This document shows, piece after piece, positions 45,632-53,482 of a stretch of DNA of 64,000 nucleotides (positions are counted from its first letter, which is position 1; each line of letters opens with the position of its first letter). The notes under the pieces are model-generated. The model did not search any database. It saw only the letters and a list, made by a program, of their open reading frames with translations, and was not told where the DNA came from. The translations under genes were made by a program, and so were the position numbers. The stretch is from Methylosinus sp. C49 (GTDB lineage Bacteria > Pseudomonadota > Alphaproteobacteria > Rhizobiales > Beijerinckiaceae): positions 2,512,501-2,576,500 of the forward strand of contig NZ_AP022332.1 in NCBI RefSeq assembly GCF_009936375.1, given 5' to 3'.

Positions 45632-46771
45632 TTATTCCACGGCGCCGGCATGCGGCGCGGCGAGATAATCGCGCGAGCGCATCTCGATCAGCCGCGACAC
45701 TGTGCGCGCGAATTCCTGCGCCTCATGTCCCGTCGGCGCGTGATAGAGATCCTGCGCCTCGCTCTCGGCGGAAAGAATCAGCCGCGTTTTCTTCTCATAG
45801 AGAATGTCGATGAGCGTGATGAATCGCTTGGCCTCGTTGCGGCGATCGAAATTCAACTTCGGAACCGCATCGATGAATATCGTGTCGAAGGCCTCGGCGA
45901 GCGCCATGTAATCGGCGGCGCCGGTCGGCCGCGCGCACAGCTCCTCGAAGGAGAAGCGCGCGACGCGCCCCGCCGCCTGCGGAACGGCGATGTCGCGGCG
46001 CGCGACGCGCAGCATCCTCGGCGCGCCCATGGCGACGCCGCTCAGCTGATGAAACAGCGCATCCATCGCCGCGCGGGCGCATGCGTCGGCGGGCGTGAAG
46101 AAGGTCTCGCCGAGCGGCGTCTTCTCGAGACGAAAATCGGCGCGCGCATCGAGGCGCAATTGATCGAGCCTGTCCTCGATCAGCGCGATGAAGGGCAGGA
46201 AGAGATCGCGATTGCGGCCGCCTTCGTAGAGCCGGCGCGGCTCGACATTGGAGGTCGCCACCATGATGACGCCGTCCTCGAGCAGCCGCGTGAACAGACG
46301 CGCGAGAATGGTGGCGTCGGCGATATCGGTCACGGCGAATTCATCGAAGCAGAGCACGCGCGTCTCGCGCGCGATCTCCTGCGCTACATGCGCCAGCGGA
46401 TCGGGCGCGGCGCTGCGGCGCGCGGCGAGCAGGCGCGCGTGAACCTGCGCCATGAAATCATGAAAATGCGCGCGGCGCTTGGCGGCGAGCGTAAGCTCGG
46501 CGAAGAAGATGTCCATCAGCGTCGTCTTGCCGCGCCCGACGAGGCCGTGAATGTAGAGTCCGCGCGGACCGCCGCAGGGCGCGCGCCGTCCGAGCAGCCC
46601 ACGCAGCCGCGCCGCGAGACCGCTATGCGAAGGGGCGGCGGGACGACGCGTCAGCTCGCGCGCCAGCGCTTCCAGCCGCTCGAGCGCGGCGAGCTGCGCG
46701 GGATCACGCTCCAGCGCGCCGCTGGCGACGAGCTTCTCATAGCGGGCGAGGAGGGGGCGCGGCGCCGTCAT
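45632..46771 (-). CDS. zapE: Cell division protein ZapE (AFG1-like ATPase)
   Basis: ZapE is an AAA-type ATPase related to mitochondrial AFG1/LACE1; in E. coli it binds FtsZ and is needed for division under stress. The 379-residue protein has Walker A GLVGRGKTTLM, the family segment HFHDFMAQVHARL, Walker B VLCFDEFAVTDIADA, sensor 1 MVATSNVEPRRLYEGG, and the C-terminal DILYEKKTRLILSAE. The length is standard. ATG 46771 with an upstream GAGG is chosen; the in-frame extension to 46900 overlaps the neighbouring acetyltransferase gene. In many alphaproteobacteria it is linked to mdh and suc genes, which are not present here. Confidence 0.92.
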   Translation of the reverse strand: MTAPRPLLARYEKLVASGALERDPAQLAALERLEALARELTRRPAAPSHSGLAARLRGLLGRRAPCGGPRGLYIHGLVGRGKTTLMDIFFAELTLAAKRRAHFHDFMAQVHARLLAARRSAAPDPLAHVAQEIARETRVLCFDEFAVTDIADATILARLFTRLLEDGVIMVATSNVEPRRLYEGGRNRDLFLPFIALIEDRLDQLRLDARADFRLEKTPLGETFFTPADACARAAMDALFHQLSGVAMGAPRMLRVARRDIAVPQAAGRVARFSFEELCARPTGAADYMALAEAFDTIFIDAVPKLNFDRRNEAKRFITLIDILYEKKTRLILSAESEAQDLYHAPTGHEAQEFARTVSRLIEMRSRDYLAAPHAGAVE

Positions 46772-46793
46772 GCGCGGCGCCTCGTCGGAGAGG

Positions 46794-47291
46794 TCACAGC
46801 CGCCGCATCCTGCCATTTGCCGCGTCGAAGGCGCCTTCGCGCAGCTCGCAATAGAGCAGGCGGCGGGCGTCCACCGGCCCCGGCATGACGATCTTGCCAT
46901 GCGGCACGCGGGCGAAGCCGAGGCGGGCGTAATAGTCGAGATCGCCGACCAGCAGCACCAGCCCGTGACCGGCGTCGCGGGCGGCGTCCAATGATTTCTT
47001 GACCAGCGCCTCGCCGAGCCCCTGCGAGCGAAAGGCCGGCTCGACCGTCAGCGGGCCGAGAAGCAGAGCCGGGGCCTCGTCCACGAGAATGGCGGTCATG
47101 CGATTCGCGCCGACCAGCAGCGTGCCGACATGAGCGACGAAGGAGAGGGAGAGCTCGGCCCCGACGCCCTCGCGCAGCCGATAGGCCGTGCGGGCATAGC
47201 GGCCAGGACCGAAAGCTCGCTCCTCGAGCTTTTCGATTTGGGGCGCATCGGCCGGCGTCTGCGGCGAGAAGCGGATGACGAGATCGATCAT
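46794..47291 (-). CDS. GNAT family N-acetyltransferase (YhbS-like)
   Basis: A 165-residue acetyltransferase. The acetyl-CoA-binding motif A is LTVEPAFRSQGLGEALVKKSL, with the preceding strand ALLLGPL and the following LVLLVGDLDYYARLGF typical of the YhbS group. Such enzymes acetylate amines or act as tRNA-linked or antibiotic-type acetyltransferases; the substrate is unknown. It lies 22 bases upstream of zapE on the same strand and is probably cotranscribed, and is divergent from the tandem GNAT pair that starts at 47363. It is only distantly related to that pair. Confidence 0.85.
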   Translation of the reverse strand: MIDLVIRFSPQTPADAPQIEKLEERAFGPGRYARTAYRLREGVGAELSLSFVAHVGTLLVGANRMTAILVDEAPALLLGPLTVEPAFRSQGLGEALVKKSLDAARDAGHGLVLLVGDLDYYARLGFARVPHGKIVMPGPVDARRLLYCELREGAFDAANGRMRRL

Positions 47292-47362
47292 CGCTCGCGC
47301 ATAACATGGGCCGCCCGGTCGGCAAAGACCGCGACCGGCCCGAGTCTTGCTGAAAAACGCGC

Positions 47363-47923
47363 ATGGATGCGATCGAGATCAGACCAGCGACGCCGGCGGA
47401 CGCAGAGACGATCGCGGCCCTCCATGTCGCCTGCTGGGCGGAGACCTATGCGCCTCTGGCGCCGGCGGAAATTCTCGCGGAATACACGCTGGAGACGCGC
47501 CTCGCGCAATGGCGGGAGACCTTGGGCGGCGGCGGGCCGCAACAGCCGCCGCCGAGCGTGTTTCTGGCGCTACGGAAAAACGTCGCCATCGGCTTTGCGG
47601 CCAGCGGCGCGCAGCAGAGCGCTATTCTCGGCGAGCGCGGCTATGCCGGCGAGTTTCAGGCGATCTATCTACTGAAGGAGGCGCAGCGCCACGGCGCCGG
47701 CCGTAGCCTCATGCGCGTCATGGCGCAGGCGCTGCGCGAGCGCGGGATCGAATGGGGGAGCCTCTGGGTGCTGCGGCATAATTTCACGGCGCGGAAATTC
47801 TACGAGAAGCTCGGCGGCCGCAAGATCGGCGTCGAAGGCGCCTGGCGCGGCGTGCCGGAGGTCGCCTATGGCTGGCGCGATCTCGGCCTGCTCATCGATC
47901 CGCCGCCTGCCAAGCCCTGGTGA
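47363..47923 (+). CDS. GNAT family N-acetyltransferase, first of a tandem pair
   Basis: A 186-residue GNAT protein. It starts MDAIEIRPATPADAETIAALHVACWAETY, the usual first strand and helix of the RimI-like group, and has motif A in AIYLLKEAQRHGAGRSLMRVMAQ followed by LWVLRHNFTARKFYEKLGGR. The substrate is not identifiable. Similarity to the next gene is clear throughout (compare LACWRETYASLLPAE and VVLRENLPARHFYEAMGAR there), so the two are tandem paralogs. The stop codon is only 6 bases from the next start, so they form an operon. Confidence 0.85.
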   Translation: MDAIEIRPATPADAETIAALHVACWAETYAPLAPAEILAEYTLETRLAQWRETLGGGGPQQPPPSVFLALRKNVAIGFAASGAQQSAILGERGYAGEFQAIYLLKEAQRHGAGRSLMRVMAQALRERGIEWGSLWVLRHNFTARKFYEKLGGRKIGVEGAWRGVPEVAYGWRDLGLLIDPPPAKPW

Positions 47924-47929
47924 CGCGCC

Positions 47930-48460
47930 TTGGCGGACGAATTCTCGTTACGCGCTGCGACGGCCGAGGATGCGAAGACGCTCGCCGCGCTCAATCTCGC
48001 CTGCTGGCGCGAGACCTATGCGAGCCTGCTGCCGGCGGAGACATTCGCCGCCCTCACGCTCGATGAGCGCCTCGATCATTGGCGCGGAGTTTTTCAGACG
48101 GAGGGCAATGTCGTCGCTCTAGCGACGGACGCCGCCGGAGAGGCGGCGGGCTTCACCCATTGGCGCGCGCATGAGCTCGCGCTCAGAGGGCGGCTCGGCC
48201 GCGGCGGCGAGATTTGCGCCATCTATCTGCGCCGCTCCGTGCTGAGACTCGGGCTCGGCGGCAGGCTGCTGCGGCTGATGGCGGAAGAGATGCGCGCCAG
48301 CGGCCTCAAATGGGCGAGCCTCGTGGTGCTGCGCGAAAATCTCCCCGCTCGCCATTTCTATGAGGCGATGGGCGCGCGCCGTTTCGGCCGCGAGCTCTCC
48401 TGGCGCGGCGTTCCGCAGGTCGCCTATGGTTGGCGGGACCTGAGTCGGCTCGCGCGTTAG
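47930..48460 (+). CDS. GNAT family N-acetyltransferase, second of a tandem pair
   Basis: A 176-residue paralog of the preceding acetyltransferase. It has the same order of elements: LRAATAEDAKTLAALNLACWRETY at the N-terminus, the acetyl-CoA loop CAIYLRRSVLRLGLGGRLLR, and VVLRENLPARHFYEAMGAR near the C-terminus. The pyrophosphate-binding loop is RLGLGG rather than the textbook R/Q-x-x-G-x-G/A but is of the same type. Translation starts at TTG 47930, 6 bases after the preceding stop, with no clear ribosome binding site, so coupling to the first gene is likely. It is convergent with the M15 peptidase gene, with stops one base apart. Substrate unknown. Confidence 0.8.
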   Translation: MADEFSLRAATAEDAKTLAALNLACWRETYASLLPAETFAALTLDERLDHWRGVFQTEGNVVALATDAAGEAAGFTHWRAHELALRGRLGRGGEICAIYLRRSVLRLGLGGRLLRLMAEEMRASGLKWASLVVLRENLPARHFYEAMGARRFGRELSWRGVPQVAYGWRDLSRLAR

Positions 48461-48461
48461 C

Positions 48462-49898
48462 TCAGACGATCTGTCCGCCCGGCGACGGGCGGCGGCAAAA
48501 CTCGAAATGCATTCCGTCGCGCGCGCTGTCCGGCCGGAAATATCCGCCCCAGGCGAATCCGAAGCTCTCGAAGATCGCGACCAGCTCGACCACGCTGCCG
48601 ACGGAGCCTTTCGGAGCGGGATCGGCTCCATAGGCGTTCCAGCGCGCATTGATGTCGAAGGCGAGGCCCCAGCTATGCGCGCTCAGATCGCGCGTGGGGT
48701 TCCAGGATTTGTGGCGCGGCACATGGCAGCCGTCCCATTTCAGAATTCGGTCGAGCAGATCGCGCGCGGCGATCTCCGCAATAGCGGCGCGCAACGGCTC
48801 CGCAATGGCCTTGTTGCAGGCGATCTCGCCCTTGGCGACGAGATGGGCGAGCGTTTCGATCTGGACGGTGACGATATTGTCTCTCGCCCAGTCGTCGGTG
48901 ATTTTTATCGCTCCGCGCGGAGCGCTCTCCTCATAGGCGAAGCGTCCGAAAATCTCGCGGATTTCGTCGGTCTTCAGCACTTTGAGATGCGTCACGGGCG
49001 CCGGCGGCGCGGCTGGAGCCGCGCTTTCGGGAAGCGGAACGACGACGACGCAATTCTGATTGGTCGACAGGCCGAGCTTGTGAGCGAGGCCGGGCGAGAG
49101 GTCTGCGATGCGGCCGGTATTCTCATTGGGCCCCCAATCGACCGGCTGCGCCCGCTCGGCGGCGCCCGTGCTCGGATTGACGACCGAGACCTCGATCTTT
49201 CTCAGATGAGCTTTGGGCGTGTCGTCGTAATTCCAGCGGCAGGCGATATAGAAAGCGTCGGGATCGAGGCGGCGCGCCAGCCCGGTCGTTCCCGGCGGCT
49301 GCTGCGGCAGGAAAAGGCCCGGATAAGCGGGGATATCGGACTCTTGCAGCAGAGCGAGGCCCTCGTTGGGTCCAACGCCCGGATCATGCGGGCCGCCGAA
49401 GGTCGACATTGGACCTCGAAAGGCGACGCTGCGTCCGGGGGCGGCCGGAAGCGAAGGCGTCGACGAGACGGGCGGCGGCAAGGACGGCGGCGTCGCGGGA
49501 AGCGAGACCGCGCCGGTCCGCGCGAACAGAGAGGCGTCGATCTTGGGCGCGGGAACGCTGGCGAGGTTCCGCGTGAACGCCTCGATCACATCCGAGCCGA
49601 CATAGCCGGCGACGATCACGCCGAGGAGAATTTGCGCCGATCCTGATGGATCGACGCTCATCAGCTTGGCGGGGCCGAGCGAGAGCGTCGTCGCCACTCC
49701 GGCCACGAAGCCGATCATCAGGCTCGTCGCGAGACGCGCGGCGCTGAACAAATCCTCCGACGAGGCGTCGGCGGCCTGTGAGTCGTCGTTCATCTTCTTC
49801 AGGCCCGCGATCACGCGCAATCCTTGGCCGATCGCTCCGAGCAAGCCGCCGAGCGTGAGCGCGCCGAGGACGTCGAAGAGCTGGCTGCTATCCGTCAT
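48462..49898 (-). CDS. Membrane-anchored peptidoglycan peptidase: holin-like module, DPBB-like and M15 domains
   Basis: A 478-residue modular protein. Residues 8-110 form three hydrophobic segments (about 8-30, 54-73, 88-106) shared with the next gene. A Pro/Ser-rich linker (about 130-165) leads to a region (about 190-300) with PVDWGPNENTGRIADLSPGLA, a double-psi beta-barrel-like pattern as in RlpA-type wall proteins. The C-terminus is an M15C peptidase resembling phage L-alanyl-D-glutamate endolysins: SAHSWGLAFD (His408, Asp415) and DGMHFEF (His464, Glu466) give the zinc site. It would cut peptidoglycan stem peptides. GAGG precedes ATG 49898. It lies 46 bases downstream of the lysozyme-type partner gene and is probably cotranscribed. 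No signal peptide is seen apart from the first hydrophobic segment. Confidence 0.82.
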   Translation of the reverse strand: MTDSSQLFDVLGALTLGGLLGAIGQGLRVIAGLKKMNDDSQAADASSEDLFSAARLATSLMIGFVAGVATTLSLGPAKLMSVDPSGSAQILLGVIVAGYVGSDVIEAFTRNLASVPAPKIDASLFARTGAVSLPATPPSLPPPVSSTPSLPAAPGRSVAFRGPMSTFGGPHDPGVGPNEGLALLQESDIPAYPGLFLPQQPPGTTGLARRLDPDAFYIACRWNYDDTPKAHLRKIEVSVVNPSTGAAERAQPVDWGPNENTGRIADLSPGLAHKLGLSTNQNCVVVVPLPESAAPAAPPAPVTHLKVLKTDEIREIFGRFAYEESAPRGAIKITDDWARDNIVTVQIETLAHLVAKGEIACNKAIAEPLRAAIAEIAARDLLDRILKWDGCHVPRHKSWNPTRDLSAHSWGLAFDINARWNAYGADPAPKGSVGSVVELVAIFESFGFAWGGYFRPDSARDGMHFEFCRRPSPGGQIV

Positions 49899-49944
49899 GA
49901 CAAACCTCACAAATAAAAAACGCGGAAATTCGGCTGGAGCGCGC

Positions 49945-50856
49945 TCAGGCGACCGCGTAGCCGCTCAGCGGCGGCAGATCGTCGAAGAAAGCCAATCTTT
50001 TGCGTATTTCGAGGTCCGGCTTGGCGGGAACTTCATAATTGCGCACCAGCGCGTCCATGATCTCGCCGGCGGAGGCGCCGTGCTCGAGCGCGCCGCATGT
50101 CCGGGCGAAGCGCGGGAAGCTACGAATTTCCCATATGGCCGCAGCCGTCTGCTCGGCGACCGACATGTCTTTCGGATAGCGGCCGAACTGCTTGCGAATG
50201 GCTTCCGCGCGGCTCGGATCCCATTGCACTATGCCTTGGGAGCTGTGGTGAACATCCCAGTGCTCGTCCCGTGGATTTGCGAGGGATTCGCCGGTCATAT
50301 TGGCGACGAGCGCGCGCGCCGCGAGATCGCCGAGACCCTGCTGGCGCGCGGCTCCATAGGCCTCGATCTGATTTTGCCGCAGCGGGCTGAGCTTGCCTGT
50401 CGGTTTTCCGGGCTTGCCGCCGCCGCTGGGAAGCTTCGGCGGCGAGACCGAGCCGCCGCCGGGGGCAGGGGCGCCGCCGAGATTGCGCGTGAACGCCTCG
50501 AGGAAATCGACGCCCGCATAGCCGGAAGCCGCGATCCCCAAGAGGAGCTGCACATCGTCCGGCTTGATGGCGAGCAGGCGGCTTATGCCGATCGAAATGC
50601 CCGCGATGACGCCGGCGATGAAGCCGACGACGAGGCTGACATTGATGCGGCTGGCGACGAACAGATCGGCGCGGCCGGCGGGTTTGGTCAGCGCCTCGTC
50701 GTTCATCTTCTTCAGCCCGACGATGGCGCGGGCGCCCTGGCCCACTGCGCCGAGCAGGCCGGCGAGAAGAAGCGCGCCGAGGATTTGTCCGGGAGTGAGG
50801 CTCGTCGCCACATTGGCGGCGGCGCTGGCTGCGCCGGCGATCGGATTCTCCGCCAC
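49945..50856 (-). CDS. Membrane-anchored phage-type lysozyme with holin-like module
   Basis: A 303-residue modular protein. Three hydrophobic segments (about 25-47, 72-91, 101-120) form an N-terminal module that closely matches the one in the next gene: LLGAVGQGARAIVGLKKMND here against LLGAIGQGLRVIAGLKKMND there, and both end in EAFTRNL. A Gly/Pro/Lys-rich linker (about 130-158) leads to a phage tail lysozyme-type domain with VANMTGESLANP (Glu190, likely catalytic), SSQGIVQWDPSRAEAI and the helix-rich end. It should cut the glycan strand of peptidoglycan. Translation begins at GTG 50856 with AGAGG 8 bases upstream. No phage structural genes are adjacent. It heads a two-gene operon with the M15 protein. 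Confidence 0.8.
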   Translation of the reverse strand: MAENPIAGAASAAANVATSLTPGQILGALLLAGLLGAVGQGARAIVGLKKMNDEALTKPAGRADLFVASRINVSLVVGFIAGVIAGISIGISRLLAIKPDDVQLLLGIAASGYAGVDFLEAFTRNLGGAPAPGGGSVSPPKLPSGGGKPGKPTGKLSPLRQNQIEAYGAARQQGLGDLAARALVANMTGESLANPRDEHWDVHHSSQGIVQWDPSRAEAIRKQFGRYPKDMSVAEQTAAAIWEIRSFPRFARTCGALEHGASAGEIMDALVRNYEVPAKPDLEIRKRLAFFDDLPPLSGYAVA

Positions 50857-50958
50857 TCTGCAACCTCTTGAAAAGTCGCTGCGCTATTGCTGCAGCGTCG
50901 ATGAAACGGGAAAAATTCTCCTCTTAAAATGACGAAATTTTGACAATCAGGCAAGCGC

Positions 50959-50987
50959 AAAGCCGAGTCCGCATCGCCGGACTCGGC
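50959..50987 (-). terminator. Probable terminator of the Nudix gene
   Basis: A 10-bp perfect stem (50962-50971 with 50978-50987) with a 6-base loop begins 12 bases past the Nudix stop on the minus strand. Only three T residues follow (50961-50959), so strength is modest. It separates the Nudix gene from the hydrolase operon. Confidence 0.55.
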
Positions 50988-50998
50988 GGTCCGACGCC

Positions 50999-51472
50999 TC
51001 ACCAATAGGGCGAGACTTCCGCGCCGCCGAACACCTCCGCTATGCGCGCCCGCGTCGCCGGAGTCGCGTCTTCGGGCAGGGCGTCTAGCGGGAAGAAGCC
51101 CGCCTCGGCGATCTCATGGTCGGGCGGGCGCGGCGCGGTCTGACGAAAGGCGCGCGCGACGAAAAACGCCACATGGTCGCGCTTGGAGATGCGGCGGTTG
51201 AGATAGACGCCGCGCAGCTCCGCCGGCGCCTCGAGCTCTATATTGCCTTCCTCGGCCAGCTCGCGGGCGAGCGCCTGCTCGAGCGTCTCGCCCGACTCGA
51301 CGCCGCCGCCGGGCAGATAATAGCCGGAGATATAGGTGTGCCGCACCAGCAGCACACGCCGGTCCGCATCGACGACAAGGCCGCGAACGCCGAGCGTCAT
51401 CGGCCGTATCACCGTCGCCGCGAGCACGACGAGCCGCGTCGTCAGCAGCGTCCGCCAGCCGGACTCGCTCAT
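50999..51472 (-). CDS. Nudix hydrolase
   Basis: A 157-residue Nudix-fold protein that hydrolyses nucleoside diphosphates linked to another group. The Nudix box is GGGVESGETLEQALARELAEEGN, with the metal-binding REL-x-EE core; the glycine that normally follows EE by one position is displaced by one residue (EEGN rather than EExG). The first strand reads GVRGLVVDADRRVLLVRHTY. An N-terminal basic/hydrophobic stretch (about 8-27) precedes the domain. The substrate is unknown. The gene is divergent from mbfA, 143 bases away. Confidence 0.88.
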   Translation of the reverse strand: MSESGWRTLLTTRLVVLAATVIRPMTLGVRGLVVDADRRVLLVRHTYISGYYLPGGGVESGETLEQALARELAEEGNIELEAPAELRGVYLNRRISKRDHVAFFVARAFRQTAPRPPDHEIAEAGFFPLDALPEDATPATRARIAEVFGGAEVSPYW

Positions 51473-51615
51473 CGGCCCGGCGCCTGTGCGGTGGCCGTCG
51501 GTTCAAATTTCTGGCGTTCCATGTATCGACACTCTAGAACCGCTCCAAATCGTCGCCGGCGCGACGCCGAGAGCTAACTAGCGCCGCCGTTCCGCCCTGC
51601 GCAAGGAGCGCCAGA

Positions 51616-52587
51616 TTGAAATCCTTTTGCGACCTCACGGAACGTGAAATTCTCGCCGTCGCCATCGCCTCCGAGGAGGAGGACGGCCGCATCTATCAGA
51701 GCTTCGCGGAAGACCTCTCCGAGCGCTATCCTTCGTCCGCCCAGGTCTTCGAGGAAATGGCCGAGCAGGAGGCCGCCCATCGCCACGCGCTGCTCAACCT
51801 CTATCAAAAGCGTTTCGGCCCCAATCTGCCGCCCATTCGACGCGAGGATGTGAAGGGCTTTCTGCGCCGCCGGCCGATCTGGCTGACCCGCAATCTCTCG
51901 CTCGAGACGATCCGCAAGGAAGCGGAGGTCATGGAATATGAGAGCGCGCTCTTCTATCAGCGCGCGGCGGAACGGGCGACCGACGTCGGCGTGCGCAAGC
52001 TGCTCGGCGATCTCGCCGCAGCGGAGCAGGGACACGAGACCCTCGCCATGCGCCTCGGCGCGCAAATCCTCACGCCCGGCGCGAAAAAGGAGGAGGATCT
52101 CGCCTATCGGCGCTTCTTCATCCTGCAATATGTGCAGCCGGGCCTCGCCGGGCTCATGGACGGCTCGGTCTCGACTCTGGCGCCGCTCTTCGCCGCCGCC
52201 TTCGCCACCCATAATAATTGGGAGACGTTTCTCGTCGGCCTCGCCGCCTCCATCGGAGCCGGCATCAGCATGGGCTTCGCTGAGGCGCTCTCGGACGACG
52301 GCTCGCTGACCGGCCGCGGCTCGCCGCTTCTGCGCGGCGGCGTCTGCGGACTGATGACGACGCTCGGCGGCCTCGGCCATACGCTGCCTTATCTCGTGCC
52401 GGATGCGATTCCCGACAGTTTCGCCATAGCGACGACCATCGCCGGCGCGGTCGTCTTCGTCGAGCTCTGGGCGATCGCCTTCATCCGCGCGCGCTATATG
52501 GACACGCCCTTTCTGCAGGCCGTCTTTCAGATCGTGCTCGGCGGCGCGATCGTGCTCGCAGCCGGCATACTCATCGGCGGCGCGTGA
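51616..52587 (+). CDS. mbfA: Membrane-bound ferritin MbfA (erythrin-VIT1 iron exporter)
   Basis: A 323-residue fusion of a ferritin-like di-iron domain (about 1-155) to a VIT1/CCC1-type membrane domain (about 165-323). The first part has glutamates and histidines in EREILAVAIASEEEDGRIYQ, EEMAEQEAAHRHAL and AAAEQGHETLAMRL that can form the di-iron site. The second has five hydrophobic segments and the VIT1-like GLMDGSVSTLAPLFAAAFAT. MbfA in Bradyrhizobium and Agrobacterium exports iron and protects against peroxide, and is repressed by Irr there. Translation starts at TTG 51616 with AAGGAG at 51603-51608. No convincing Irr box was found by eye. Confidence 0.93.
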   Translation: MKSFCDLTEREILAVAIASEEEDGRIYQSFAEDLSERYPSSAQVFEEMAEQEAAHRHALLNLYQKRFGPNLPPIRREDVKGFLRRRPIWLTRNLSLETIRKEAEVMEYESALFYQRAAERATDVGVRKLLGDLAAAEQGHETLAMRLGAQILTPGAKKEEDLAYRRFFILQYVQPGLAGLMDGSVSTLAPLFAAAFATHNNWETFLVGLAASIGAGISMGFAEALSDDGSLTGRGSPLLRGGVCGLMTTLGGLGHTLPYLVPDAIPDSFAIATTIAGAVVFVELWAIAFIRARYMDTPFLQAVFQIVLGGAIVLAAGILIGGA

Positions 52588-52596
52588 GGCTAGCCA

Positions 52597-53478
52597 ATGG
52601 CGTTTCTGCTCGCTCATCTCTCCGACGCCCATATCGGGCCGATCCCGCGGCCGAGCCTGCGCGAGCTCGCCGGCAAGCGGCTCACCGGCTACGCCAATTG
52701 GATCAATAAGCGGGCGCAGGCGCATGACATGGGCCTGCTCGGCCGGCTCGTCGCGGATATGGAAGCGCAAAAGCCCGATCATGTCGCGATGACCGGCGAT
52801 ATCGTCAATATCGGGCTCGACGCCGAGATAGAGGCGGCGCGGCTCTGGCTCTTGGGCCTCGGCAGCCCGGAGAATGTGAGCTTCACCCCCGGCAATCACG
52901 ACGCTTATGTGCCCGCCGCCGTGTCCCGTATCGCCGAGACCTTCGCGCCTTGGACGACATCCGAGGAAGGGACAGGCTTCCCCTATCTGCGGCGGCGCGG
53001 CGGAGTGGCGATCATCGGGCTCGATTCGGCTGTGCCGACGGCGCCTTTCGTCGCCTCGGGACGGCTCGGCGCCGAGCAGCGCGAGAAATTGGCGGTTCTG
53101 CTCGACAAGACCAAGGCCGAAGGGCTGGCGCGGGTGGTGCTGCTGCATCATCCGCCGCATCGCGGCGGCGCCAAGGTTTTGCGCGGTCTCGACGACGCCG
53201 CCGAGCTGGAGGCGATCATCGCTCGTCACGGCGCCGAGTTGATCCTGCACGGACATAATCACAAGATCAGCCTGCATCGCCTGCCCGGCGCGCATGGGGA
53301 GACGCCCGTCATCGGCGCAGCCTCCGCCTCGGCCAAGGCCGGCGCGCATTATCCCCGCGCCGCCTATAATCTTTATTCCATCGAGCGCGAGGGCGACAAA
53401 ATCACCATCTCCTCCCGCTCGCGCGGATTGGGCGCGGACGGCGAGACGATCGAGGAGTTGGACGCGCTCGCTCTGTGA
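52597..53478 (+). CDS. Metallophosphoesterase (calcineurin-like)
   Basis: A 293-residue cytoplasmic phosphoesterase of the CpdA/Icc-like group. Metal-site motifs in order are LSDAHIG (Asp10, His12), TGDIVNIG, GNHDAYV, LLHHPPH, and HGHNHKIS. The group contains 3',5'-cyclic-nucleotide phosphodiesterases and other phosphatases; the substrate cannot be set from sequence. It begins 9 bases after mbfA ends on the same strand and is probably cotranscribed with it, although no functional link to iron is known. There is no leader peptide, unlike the Tat-exported phosphoesterase at 38112. Confidence 0.9.
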   Translation: MAFLLAHLSDAHIGPIPRPSLRELAGKRLTGYANWINKRAQAHDMGLLGRLVADMEAQKPDHVAMTGDIVNIGLDAEIEAARLWLLGLGSPENVSFTPGNHDAYVPAAVSRIAETFAPWTTSEEGTGFPYLRRRGGVAIIGLDSAVPTAPFVASGRLGAEQREKLAVLLDKTKAEGLARVVLLHHPPHRGGAKVLRGLDDAAELEAIIARHGAELILHGHNHKISLHRLPGAHGETPVIGAASASAKAGAHYPRAAYNLYSIEREGDKITISSRSRGLGADGETIEELDALAL

Positions 53479-53482
53479 AGGC

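Noticed and set aside
51480-51615. Irr-type iron control box upstream of mbfA
   Set aside because: TTTCTGG and CTCTAGAAC segments are present but do not form the expected TTTAGAA/TTCTAAA symmetry, so no site is called.
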